64,000 bases of DNA, taken from positions 4,340,001 to 4,404,000 of the forward strand of contig NZ_CP104900.1 in assembly GCF_025449215.1 (NCBI RefSeq), read 5' to 3'. The translations under genes were made by a program, and so were the position numbers. Under the pieces are notes generated by a model, which saw nothing but the letters and a program-made list of their open reading frames with translations, did no database searches and was not told the DNA's origin. Origin of the DNA: Shewanella seohaensis. GTDB lineage: Bacteria > Pseudomonadota > Gammaproteobacteria > Enterobacterales > Shewanellaceae. Of the stretch, positions 51,212 to 61,579 are shown in pieces (positions within the stretch are counted from its first letter, which is position 1; each line of letters opens with the position of its first letter).

Positions 51212-54200
51212 TTATCTTCCTATTGTTCGAGTCATGCGTCTGAACGCACATAACAAACCTAGTATGACACTCCACAGTCCAAAGCTGCCGCCACCCGAAG
51301 AATTCTCCACTTCGGCTTTAAGCTGCACACTGGCTACTGCTGCGGCACTCTTCCCCGTGCTTGTACTGACCACCAGCTCAAACTCCGCCATCGTATCCTG
51401 TGACAATGCAGTCGCCGCAATCTTTAGGATTGATGTTGTGTCACCCGTCAATGTCAACGCAGGACCGGAACGTTGACGCCACTGATATGTGAGCAATTGA
51501 CTGTCACCGTCGAAACTGTCGGCGCCACTCAGCTCCACACTACCAGGGGTTTGCAAGGTGACACTCACATTAAATGCCCCATTAATTTTCGCTACCGGCA
51601 AAGCTTTAACCTGCACAACCTCTGCAACAGTCGTCAGCGTTTTACCCGCGACCGAGTCGACAGAATGCTGCAACTCCAACTTAAGATCTGTACTTTTTTG
51701 AACGCCGCTCGTGTTCAGCTCAAAGCTAAGCTGTTGACCTTGGCTATTTTTAGGCAGTTCGACTTCCCAATTAATACGGTTACCATTGACCACACCACCA
51801 CCCGCATCTTTGACCGAAATCCCCTCAGGTAATACGGTGCTCAGAGAATAATGCTTATCGGCCCCCGATTCATTGGCGAGAATATCAATGGTGTACACAA
51901 GGGGTTCACCGCTGATTAATTGCGCCTTATCCGCACTCATGGTCACATCATCCATACCACGGGTGAGTTCGAAGTACACAGAGCCAATATTGTCAGCGAG
52001 ATTAGGATGCGTCCCTAAGGTAGCCTTAGCAAAGTAGACTTCATTCTCGGCCATCGGCAAATCCCAAGTCAGAGTGAGGTCAAACATTTCACCAGGTGCT
52101 ACCGTAGTGGGAACCACACCCGTTAGTGATGAATCCGTTTTACGCACTTTCACCATAGATATTGAGTGTTTATCTAGGTTATGCGGTGCAGTTCCCTGAT
52201 AGTTGTGTATTACGGCGAGGTAATTTGCTGGCGTTGGCGTCTCAATAAAGCAAGACTCCTTACTGTCTTCACGACCGCTCACGCACACCGCATTGTCCAA
52301 CTCGAGCTGGCTGGGTTTACCGTCTAAATTGCTGTCACGCACGATAAACAAATCCAAATCTGGCGCGTCTGCACTGTTAACCCACACCCCGACCATGGCA
52401 ACGGATGAATTAGTATTCAGCGGAATGACATGGTAGGTTTCTGGATTTTGAGCTCGATACTTAGCGTCAGGATCCCAAGCGGTTTGGCCTTCGACTGTGT
52501 CGACCTTAGACAACCCCATGAGCTGCACCTGCAAGTCATCAGAGCCTATCGAAGCAAAACCCGGCAGCGTAAAGCTGTCTGCATCGCGATGGGCGGTGAT
52601 TTTAACCACCTCTTCAGTTGGTACGTTACCCCCGGTAAATTCAGCCGCAACAGTCAAATGCTGCTCAGGAAAGCCTGAGGCACTCAGTTGGATCTCACCA
52701 AAACTCCACAGGAAGACAGTGAAGCGGTAGGGCTTGCAGTAATAGTCAATTGCTGCGACTGCCCCGCCTTTAATGCAAAACTGGCGGGCGAGACTGCTAA
52801 CATCAACCCCTCGGTTTGACTCTGTGTAGACAAAGTCCAGCTCGCATCGGCGGTTGCGGTGACTGTGCGAGTCCATTCACACTTGGTCAGACACTTCAGC
52901 CCCACCATAGTAGGCAGGTTTAATTGAGCAGGATCGCCCGCTTTTGCGGGATCTGCATCAAGGTAATCCTGTTCGCTGATACGTAATAACAGCCCCGCTT
53001 TGACGGCTTTATCGATTTGAATACGTCCCGCCCCTGCATCAAAGGGCGTTGATGCTTCTTTAATCCCATCACCATCGTCGTCCTTGAAGGTGTTGCTGTT
53101 TGCCGTCGTCATAATTGCCGATTGCGCCTCATCTGGCGTCCAATGTGGACGCAGCGCCGCTAACAGCGTCAGAGCCCCCGCAACGTGAGGACTGGCCATA
53201 GAGGTGCCACTCATAAAGTCGAACTCACGTGGCACAGCAATGCTTGGTTCCACAAAAGGCCATTCGGTTGTGTGGCCGGCAAAGATGTCGACGCCGGGCG
53301 CAGCTATATCGGGAGTAATAGTGCTAGGGATAGGATAGTTAGGGCCTCGAGATGAGAAACTCCCCGCGATATCGCCATTTTCAGGAATATGTATATATTG
53401 CGACTCATTGATAGCGAGCTGATGGTTAGCGCCACTGGCAAGCCACGAGAGTAATGTCTCGCCATCACTCATCTTTAAGTGAATCGCGGGCAACGTATGT
53501 AAGTCCTGCTCGATGTTATCACTGGCAGCATCTACGTTAATCAAGATCAACCCACCAGCACCACCCGCTTGCACATTGCGGCCCTTCTCCACCCGCGCAA
53601 TATCACCACGGCGACATACCACGATTTCGCCATTGAAAGTTCCCGCCCGGAAGGGGGTATTACAATTACCGTCACCAAAGGATGCCGCATCGACGACGAG
53701 GCCAGAAAACGCGTAACTGACACCGGCGCCTTTTAGGGTCGCTAATGGGCTATCGCCGCCAGAAACCCAGCTTAGGGTCTTCTCACTGTAACCTCTGTCA
53801 TGGGTATAGGCTGCAACTGTGGTAATCCAAGGTGAATTTCCGGGCGCGCCAACGGTTTCGGCCGCAGGGCCAGAGTTACCGGCAGCGGTCACGGCATGAA
53901 TGCCTGCACTTCTCGCAGCCAAAAACGCGAATGAATCCGCAGACTCCCATGGGCTATCTGCTGCGCCACCCACTGAATAGTTAATAACGTTAACTCCGTT
54001 TGCCACAGCATGTTCAAGCGCGAGGATAGTCAAATCAGGAAAGCAGCCACCGTAGTTAGGATCCTCGCCCGACTTAGGTAAACAAACCTGATAGGAAATA
54101 ATGTTCGCCCGCGGCGCGACACCACTGACTTTTGGGATCCTAACTTGCGCATCGTCACCGATTGCATTACCCGGCACAATATTTTCAACCGGATTCCCCG

Positions 54201-55035
54201 CCACTGTCGATGCCACATGGGTGCCATGGCCATGCATGTCCCAGCCCACATTGATGATGTCAGGCTTAGGGAAACCGTCATAGATATTTCCAGGGTAATA
54301 CCCACGGAGTTCAGGATAACTAATGACTCCAATCAGTTTGTCATTGCATAAGCCATCATGGTCGACACAGTCGCCAAGATACTTACCTGTGCCTAAGGGG
54401 TTTTGGTGCTGATATCCATCGGATGCCAGAGCCGCAAAAGAAGGATGGTCGGCATCTATGCCCGTATCAATAATACCGACAACCACTCCCTCACCTTTAC
54501 TCGGCGCATCCATTCCGCTGCCATTCCAAATCCCATCGGCGCCAATAAAGGCGGGACCAGTATCGGTCAATAGTCGGCTAAGGCGCATCTTTTCGATTCG
54601 AATGCCAGTCTTGGTAGCTTGCAGCTTCGCAGCTTCCTCCTTCGAGAGTCTCACTGTAGCGGCGTTAATTAAAGTGCCATATTGGTGTTCAAAATGAAGT
54701 GAACGTCCCAATACCGCAGACAAGCTCTTGCGCGAATCTTCTTGCTGCTTGGTCAATTTTTGCAAGTAACTCTGACTCGCAACGTTAGCGAGGTTGAATT
54801 TGGCCGTAGCAGTACTCTCCCCCATGATGCCAGCACTTGGCAGGCTCTTATACGCGAGCGCCAGTGAGGGCTGTGGAAAGTGGATAAAGTACAGATCGCT
54901 GATATCTCGTTGGCGAATACTGGTTAAAGGTTTGGTTTCTGCATTCAATGGCTGTGCGCGATATTTTGTATCAATGGGCTCAGCAATGCTGTGACAACTA
55001 AGAATGGCAATAGCCAATAAACTGAGTCTGAACAC
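51212..55035 (-). pseudogene. Secreted subtilase (S8) with PA domain and GlyGly-CTERM tail, frame broken
   Basis: The N-terminal frame (52684-55035) has a signal peptide and an I9-type propeptide region. A complete S8 catalytic set follows: Asp190 in IIDTGIDADHP, His270 in HGHGTHVAS, Asn387 in TAAGNSGP and Ser612 in SGTSMASPHVAG. A PA domain (about 430-530) is inserted before the Ser block. The C-terminal frame (51212-52876) has beta-sandwich repeats, a PKD-like domain (VELSGADSFDGDSQLLTYQW) and SGGGSFGLWSVILGLL plus basic residues, a GlyGly-CTERM signal. The break lies near 52696-52712 (SLSS to WSFGEIQLSAS). The restored length is about 1274. Confidence 0.88.
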
Positions 55036-55102
55036 GTCTTGACTCCTTAAAAAAAGTAAAGTGAATTCAGGCCACTGCTATCGCAGTGGCCGATTTTTAT
55101 GA

Positions 55103-58100
55103 TTATTGTTTGCGACGCAGTAGGCCAAGCAGCAACAGTGGTAGGACACCAAAGCCTGTTCCACCGCCGCTACTCGAGGCAGGTTTAGCAACCACTTCAC
55201 CGTTAAGCGATGCCGAGGTCTGGTTTACGCCATCGGAGGCAGTAACTTGGGCAACAAACGTTCCCGGTTTGGTTGGCGTGCCCGAAATCATCATAGTGCT
55301 GGCATTAAAGCTCATGCCATCAGGCAGACCCGATACCGCAATCGTCAACTCATCGCCTTCCACATCCGTGAAATACCCTGCCAAGGAATACTCGTAGGAC
55401 TTACCCTCCTCCACACTGAAGGTGCTAAAAGGCCCCTTGAATAACGGAGCAACATCGTTAGCGTTAACAAGGTTGATAATGACGTCGGTGACTGTACCGA
55501 CGATATTGTTACGCTCGGTTTGCACTTTAAGGGTTATAGACTTCAGATTTTCATAATCCAGTGCAGCAGCGTTAGCTACAGTGATTACGCCCTCTGGACT
55601 GACGGCGATAGGATTGCCTGGTATGGCTCCCATTTGCACTATGTTAACCGATGTCCATTGGCTGTTTGCCTCACCGAAGAAACCATTAATGGTGGTCGAT
55701 AACGTACCAATCTCTTTGCCCTCGGGTGTATTTTCCTCTACCTCAAACACCTGATTCGCTTCTACGTTTTGAATGCTACCATCTCGCTGCTGCTTGGCTG
55801 CGATGACCATGTTGCTATTCAGGTCCATCAGTAGGAAGTCTGATAATGAGCAAGCTCCAGGACTAACCGCCTGAATGCCAGCCTTAGTGTTTGGGACACT
55901 CCATGCGCCACCGGCTTCACACCACGAATCTCTAAATGCCCATAACATAGCGCTTTCGTTGGGAGCCAATGTCATTTCCCATTGCCACTGCGCGCCTTCT
56001 GCCCCATCACTATCGAGACGATTCATGTTGATCATCGCAGTGCTGTAACGTTCCTTATCGACGTAATCCCCCGTCGACCAATCAAACTCGCTAGTGACAT
56101 ACTTACTGCCGAATTTCACCGGGTTAAACATTACCGACTTGCCATTCGCCGTCGGCATCACATCACGGTCAGTGCCGATAACAAACGCCATCTGCTGGTC
56201 AAAGGTTGCTGGTGAATTCAAGCCATGGTGATACATGTCTTCTAAACACGCCTGCGCAACGACGGTGTCACCACCTGGGGTAAAGTAGGTCGGCAAAGAA
56301 GAAATTTTGGGGGGAGGAGCTGGCATCCACCACGGATCATCAGAACTGTAGTCCGCGATGACTGTCTGCGGTTTACCATTGTCATCGATATAAACGCGTA
56401 AATTAGCGACTCGCTCAGCGTTGCTAAGGCTGAAATCCACGAAAGGATCGAAACTCTCAGCCAGTCCATACATGTCAATCACGGCTTCAGAGTACAAAGC
56501 GTTTTCAAGCAACATGTCGCCGAACTTATCCATGTGCCCTGAGACTGAAATATCCATAGGTCCATGCATCTGCACCGCAATCGCATATTTTTGACCACTG
56601 ACCGAACACTGTGCTTCGGGCATTACTGCTGCCGCCACATGCTTGATCATATTATTAGTATTTTCAAAACCAGCAGGAAGATTAGGTTGTGATGCAACGA
56701 CAGGAAGCGCCATCATATGGGCCGGATAGGCGTTGATATTGGTAAAGGCCTGTTTAACCGCAAAGGTTTCTTGTGCCCAAGGTAATGTTTTGGGAAGCTC
56801 CCAAATTCCATCATTGTAAGTGTTGAATTCACGGCGAATTTTCCCCTCTGGACGGGGAAAAACTGACCAGCCCATGCTGAGTGTTGGCAGTTGTTCAGCA
56901 CTTAAGGTGAGATAACCGTTAAGCTCAAATTGCTCCCATGCATCAATGCCAAAGTCTTCAGTGTTATTGAGTTTGGACATCGGCAGCTTGGCGGCATCAA
57001 TTTCCAAGATAACAGGCACTGACAAAGTGCTCTTGGCTGGCACAGTGACTTTGGCCGGGAAACTCCAATTGATGGCGGCATTGCCCTCACGGTCAGGGGC
57101 AACCTCAATGGCCAGAGTATAAGTCTTGGCTGAATCACTGTAATTCTTCAGCGCGACTTCTTTTATCAGCCTTGCTTTACCTGATACGAGTTGCTGACCA
57201 AAAGTTAAGTTGGGTTGATACGAACTATGCTCCCACACGGCAACGGGTGAGTTCAGAGCCGCCTCTAGGTTTTCAACCCCGGTGCCAATTTGAGTCACGG
57301 AGGCTCTCTGGCCACTATCACCACGTTGGATAGTATGATTTGCGGTATTGGCCAACAAGGCTTTCACTTCAACTGCCGAGACATCACGGCTGGCTTTTAA
57401 AATCGCAGCCGCAGCCGCCATACGCGCAACCGGGAATTCTTTTTCGCTGGACGCTAAGGTTTGCGCGGCGCCACCCACAAGGGCAACGGTTTCTTCGCTG
57501 GCATAAGTCACCAGATCGGGTTTAAGGGTTTGGATACCACGCACAGGGCCGTGGGGTGTCCATGCAGTGGTTGCCAGTAAATCATCGCTAAGAGACTCCA
57601 CAGCCCCCACTGTTAATGATTCTGCGGTCGCCCCCAAATTGCCAATATTGTATTTCGTTGGCAGCTCGCCGTAATAGCCGGCACTGACCACCACCAACAC
57701 TCCTTTAGATGCAATGCTGTTGACCATAATGTGATCAAAAATCGCGCCGGATGAGTTGGGATCATTCGGATCGTAGTAAGCTGCAAAGTTACCGCCATAA
57801 ACGCTCTGATCCACGACGATGATATTGGCCCCCTTCTCGACGGCATCTTCCATCGCGGCCGCCATATCTGTATGGGAAGGAAATCGCGGAGAAGGACCGC
57901 TTCCCCATGGATCAGACAAGCCCGCCATTTTATAAGCCAACAATTTGGCTCCCGGAGCCTGCTGGTGAATAAGAGATGCGATCATAGTGCCGCGACCAGT
58001 AGGGAACTCAAAACCAGAGACCGGATTGACATAGCTCATGTCACTGTCGAGCGGATTGGGGTCTTCACCCCAGCCAAATTCAGATGAATAGTCGCGACCA

Positions 58101-58738
58101 GCGATAACAAGATCTGTCGGGAAGCCATCAAATTCGGCCGTATTATTGATTTTTGCCTCGTCGTACGCTGCAGCTGTTCCAGCACCGCCCAGTGTCGCAT
58201 GGGTATAATCAATCCCAGTAGACAAAATAGCGATAACAGTTCCTTTACCCGCGAGTGGATCATCACTTAAGGCTGGAGCTTTACCAACAGCAGTTGCGCG
58301 CGGCGCCGAAGTGGTTGCCACTCCCTTAGTCGCAGATGGCATGGCCTTGGAGACTTGTTCAAGCTGTTTGGATTGCAGCGAACTGACAGCCTTAACCTCA
58401 CGATTCGCTTTTATCGTTTGTGCGGCCGATGCCGACATCTCCACATGCAATGAATTTATCGCCTTGCTGCTGGTTGTCAGAATTTTTGCGCTGCTGTCTA
58501 GGCTCTGGATCTGGGCGATAAGTTGCTGCTGTTGCAGTTGTATATCCTGTCGATTCCCACCCTGCCACTCACTCTTTCCCGCGAGTAAGATGTCAAATTG
58601 AGACTTTTCTTGAGTTGAATTCCCCACATGTTGCGGCGCTAATTTACCAAATGCATTCGTGACAGGGCGAGCATCGATGCAGGCTGGCGCCAACGCAATA
58701 CTGATGCAAACACAAAGATGGGACATTTTTATTGCCAT
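55103..58738 (-). CDS. Catalytically dead subtilase-like surface protein with GlyGly-CTERM tail
   Basis: The 1211-residue protein has a signal peptide, a Gln-rich helical prodomain-like region and a subtilase-like domain (about 160-470) that keeps the fold. All catalytic positions are changed: ILSTGIDYTH has Ser173 for the Asp, TGRGTMIAS has Arg249 for the His, VSAGYYG has Tyr355 for the oxyanion Asn, and no GTSxA block is present near 430-440. Long beta-rich regions, two cadherin/Ig-like domains (FEVEENTPEGKEIGTL; FSVEEGKSYEYSLAGYF) and SSGGGTGFGVLPLLLLGLLR follow, a GlyGly-CTERM signal. It lies upstream of the active subtilase with a 67-base gap, probably in one operon. Confidence 0.88.
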   Translation of the reverse strand: MAIKMSHLCVCISIALAPACIDARPVTNAFGKLAPQHVGNSTQEKSQFDILLAGKSEWQGGNRQDIQLQQQQLIAQIQSLDSSAKILTTSSKAINSLHVEMSASAAQTIKANREVKAVSSLQSKQLEQVSKAMPSATKGVATTSAPRATAVGKAPALSDDPLAGKGTVIAILSTGIDYTHATLGGAGTAAAYDEAKINNTAEFDGFPTDLVIAGRDYSSEFGWGEDPNPLDSDMSYVNPVSGFEFPTGRGTMIASLIHQQAPGAKLLAYKMAGLSDPWGSGPSPRFPSHTDMAAAMEDAVEKGANIIVVDQSVYGGNFAAYYDPNDPNSSGAIFDHIMVNSIASKGVLVVVSAGYYGELPTKYNIGNLGATAESLTVGAVESLSDDLLATTAWTPHGPVRGIQTLKPDLVTYASEETVALVGGAAQTLASSEKEFPVARMAAAAAILKASRDVSAVEVKALLANTANHTIQRGDSGQRASVTQIGTGVENLEAALNSPVAVWEHSSYQPNLTFGQQLVSGKARLIKEVALKNYSDSAKTYTLAIEVAPDREGNAAINWSFPAKVTVPAKSTLSVPVILEIDAAKLPMSKLNNTEDFGIDAWEQFELNGYLTLSAEQLPTLSMGWSVFPRPEGKIRREFNTYNDGIWELPKTLPWAQETFAVKQAFTNINAYPAHMMALPVVASQPNLPAGFENTNNMIKHVAAAVMPEAQCSVSGQKYAIAVQMHGPMDISVSGHMDKFGDMLLENALYSEAVIDMYGLAESFDPFVDFSLSNAERVANLRVYIDDNGKPQTVIADYSSDDPWWMPAPPPKISSLPTYFTPGGDTVVAQACLEDMYHHGLNSPATFDQQMAFVIGTDRDVMPTANGKSVMFNPVKFGSKYVTSEFDWSTGDYVDKERYSTAMINMNRLDSDGAEGAQWQWEMTLAPNESAMLWAFRDSWCEAGGAWSVPNTKAGIQAVSPGACSLSDFLLMDLNSNMVIAAKQQRDGSIQNVEANQVFEVEENTPEGKEIGTLSTTINGFFGEANSQWTSVNIVQMGAIPGNPIAVSPEGVITVANAAALDYENLKSITLKVQTERNNIVGTVTDVIINLVNANDVAPLFKGPFSTFSVEEGKSYEYSLAGYFTDVEGDELTIAVSGLPDGMSFNASTMMISGTPTKPGTFVAQVTASDGVNQTSASLNGEVVAKPASSSGGGTGFGVLPLLLLGLLRRKQ

Positions 58739-59051
58739 TTTGCTTCCTTTTTCGATTCTTAATTTTTTGATTAGTTTTTATTGCGAACCACGCCCTTAGA
58801 ACGCACCTAGGGCATCTGAAGCAAATGGATAACAAAATTGTAAAATCGCTTGAAGATCGGCAACATCACATTTGAGTCTCTTTGATGTCACTTTTTTATC
58901 ATTTACTTAAAAGTCATAAGCTTGCACTATCAACAGCCAATGAATACGTAACAATGTGTATCGACTAATATGTTAAAAGTTGACTTGTCTAGCGCAGTCA
59001 TTATTAATGTCTCGTCTAATCAAGCAGCGGGTAATGTAGGTGTTTAGGGGA
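58739..59051. other. Divergent regulatory region, dead subtilase / winged-helix regulator
   Basis: About 300 AT-rich bases between divergent genes hold the regulator promoter (58980-59007) and presumably the protease promoter. No RNA gene was seen. Confidence 0.5.
58980..59007 (+). promoter_or_regulatory. Putative sigma-70 promoter of the winged-helix regulator
   Basis: TTGACT, 16 bases, then TATTAA, ending 33-45 bases before the two possible starts of the gene. Confidence 0.5.
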
Positions 59052-61129
59052 ATGAAGCTCGGTGATTATCGAGTTGGTACGTGGTGGATTGTTGCCCGCG
59101 AGCTAAAACTCATCCGTTACGATGAACAGCATCAGTTGATTGAAGAATCCTTGCCACCTAAGGTGTTTGAGGTGCTGTTAAAATTGGTGACCTCAGCAGA
59201 TCACACTGTCACCCGTAATGAACTGATTGAAGACGTGTGGGCTGGTAATGTCTCGGTGGGAACTCGAGGTATCACCAATGCCATTTACGCCCTAAGAAAA
59301 CTGCTGGATGAAGGCGATGAGCGAAGTATCAACACCATCTCCAAAACGGGCTATCAGCTATTGTTACCAGTCTCTAGGCCCACCGAATCGTTCAAACCTG
59401 ATACCTTGCCTTCAAGCAAGCGATCACGCGTAAACTTTCGCACCATGATGCTAGTCGCTGCGACTTTGGCAGTGCTCTTCCTTTTGATGGTGTCTTATTT
59501 TGTGACCCGCGAGCCAGCTGCGTCCGTCATTCGTTACTCTAAACCCGAACCTATTAGTTATCTTGAAGGCATTGAAGAAACGCCATCAGTCTCACCCGAC
59601 GGTAAGTCGTTGGCGTTTATGTGGATGAAGGACAACGAACCCGCCAGAATTTTTGTGCAATCACTCACAGAGGCCAATGCCACACTACGCCAGTTGAGTT
59701 TTAGTGAATTCAATGAAACGACTCCCACCTGGTCGCCGGATGGCAAGCAGATAGCGTATTTGAGATTGGATGATTCTGGAGCCTGTGAGGTATGGATTAA
59801 AGAACTCAAAACCGTCCAGGAGCGAAAGCTCACAAGCTGCGTTCAAGAGCGGTACCATAAGGCGCTAGATTGGTCCCCATCCGGAAAGTTTTTAGCCCTC
59901 ATAGATGCCACAGCGTCGGGCAATACCGCCGTCTTCCTATATGAGTTATCGAGTGGAAAGAAAACCCAAGTCAGCTTTCCCAAACAAGGGGAGCGGGATC
60001 ACCAATTAGCTTGGGCACATGCCTCCGACACCCTCGCATTTATCAGAGCGCTGGGCACATTTACCTATGATTTATACTTACTGCCATTCGGGGAACAGGT
60101 ACAACGGTTAACCCATGATGAGGTTCCTATACACGGACTGACTTGGGATATCGATGATAAAGGCATAGTATTCAACTCCGTTCGTGATGGTGGACACGCC
60201 TATTGGCGTTACCTCGTCGCCAGCGCCGACATTGAGTTTGTGCACCGTGACCAAACACCTTTTAACATTGTCGCGCTGCCACAATCTAAATCCTATGCCT
60301 ATGTAAAACATGCATCTCAGGAGCAATTGGTCTACATACATGACGCTAAAGAACAAGTTATCGAGTCGACAGGGCGAGACTTATATGGCGTCATCTCACC
60401 CGACCGCCAACAACTTGCCTTTCTATCCAATCGCAGCGGGAAATTTGAGATTTGGGTCAGCGATACATTTGGCAGACAAGCGTTTCAGCTCACCAACTCA
60501 CAAGGCTTACCCGATTTAGCCTCCTGGTCCCCGGACGGACACAGCATCTTAACCGTGGTGGATTCTGCCAATGAAAAACCTAAAGTCATTCAGACTGCAG
60601 TCTCCTCCAGAGAACAAAAACCTTATTGCAGGATGGTTTTCAATATCGAAATCCTGTGTGGGCGGATTCCACAAACACCATAATGGTCTCCAGCAACCGT
60701 GGCGGTGATTGGCAACTCTGGCGGTACGATATTAAGTCGCGCAGCTTCGAACAACTGACCCGCGCAGGTGGCCAATATGGTATCTATATTAAAAACACCT
60801 TGTACTACACGCGCCCTAACACTGCTGGATTATGGCGACAAACCGCATCGGGAGTGGATGAAAACCTAATCCCCGCATTGGCAGCAGATGACTGGGGGAA
60901 CTGGGTCTATCAAGATGGGGGAATCTATTTCATCAAAAGAGATAAAGATGCTGACAAGCTGATTTACTGGAAAGACGGTACTGAGCAGGAAATTCAATCC
61001 TTTGCAAAGGGCAGTATTAAAATTCACCGAAGCCTTTCCATCGATGTAGAGCGAAACATAGTTGTGACTAAGCTGGGAAAACGCGCTGCCAATATTCTCA
61101 CGATCGCCCCGATAAAGGATGGAGCCTGA
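59040..61129 (+). pseudogene. Membrane winged-helix regulator with TolB-like propeller, frame broken
   Basis: The N-terminal OmpR/CadC-type winged helix (about 1-110) has LPPKVFEVLLKLVTSADHTV, TRNELIEDVWAG and YALRKLLDEG. A membrane helix (MLVAATLAVLFLLMVSYFV) and a periplasmic beta-propeller with repeated SPDGKSLAF / SPDGKQIAY / SPDGHSIL motifs follow. The first frame ends at 60683. One A added at the A5 run 60616-60620 continues as TLLQDGFQYRNPVWADS through SSNRGGDWQLWRYD to 61129, giving about 696 residues. Such proteins sense a periplasmic signal and bind DNA directly. Its position opposite the subtilase genes suggests it controls them. Start GTG 59040 or ATG 59052. Confidence 0.85.
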
Positions 61130-61297
61130 CAGAACTTAGCTAACTTGATTAATTCATCTCTTTGACATGTCAAATGGCAGTGAAAACGTGCACAAGGCTT
61201 AAGACCATAGTGTTTGCTTTAAAACAGTACCGAATGCAAACAAAAAAAGCGGCGAGTGAAAAAGCAAAATAGATGCTAACGAGCAGATTTTAGACAC

Positions 61298-61324
61298 AAA
61301 AAAACCGACTCTAGGTCGGTTTGA
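61298..61324 (-). terminator. tRNA-Leu terminator
   Basis: On the minus strand, AAACCGAC-ctaga-GTCGGTTTTTTT lies just downstream of the tRNA 3' end, after a small TCCCTT/AAGGGA hairpin. Confidence 0.8.
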
Positions 61325-61340
61325 GTCCCTTTGGAAGGGA

Positions 61341-61427
61341 TGGTACCAGAGGACGGACTCGAACCGTCACGCTTTTAAGGGCGGCGGATTTTGAATCCGC
61401 TGTGTCTACCGATTTCACCACTCTGGC
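61341..61427 (-). tRNA. tRNA-Leu (CAA anticodon)
   Basis: The 87-base class II tRNA is read on the minus strand. It has acceptor GCCAGAG, the D-arm with AAATCGGTAGACAC, anticodon arm CGGATTCAAAATCCG (anticodon CAA), a long variable arm, T-arm GGTTCGAGTCC and an encoded 3' ACCA. The first acceptor pair is G-T instead of G-C. It reads UUG codons. Confidence 0.96.
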
Positions 61428-61579
61428 ATTATCAAAATTAGAGCTAACAAAAACAAGCAGCTGGCTCTAAGTGCTGGGAATTATACCTTTGCCTTTGACA
61501 ATGGCAAGCCCTTTTCAAAGGCAGGATAGTAAATTAGTTTTAACCGCTCAAAAATCCAACTCTGATAAACCAAGGCCGG

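Noticed and set aside
52697..52876. N-terminal 60 residues of the 554-codon frame in the subtilase region as a separate protein start
   Set aside because: This stretch is the out-of-frame shadow of the subtilase; the homologous part begins only at WSFGEIQLSAS.
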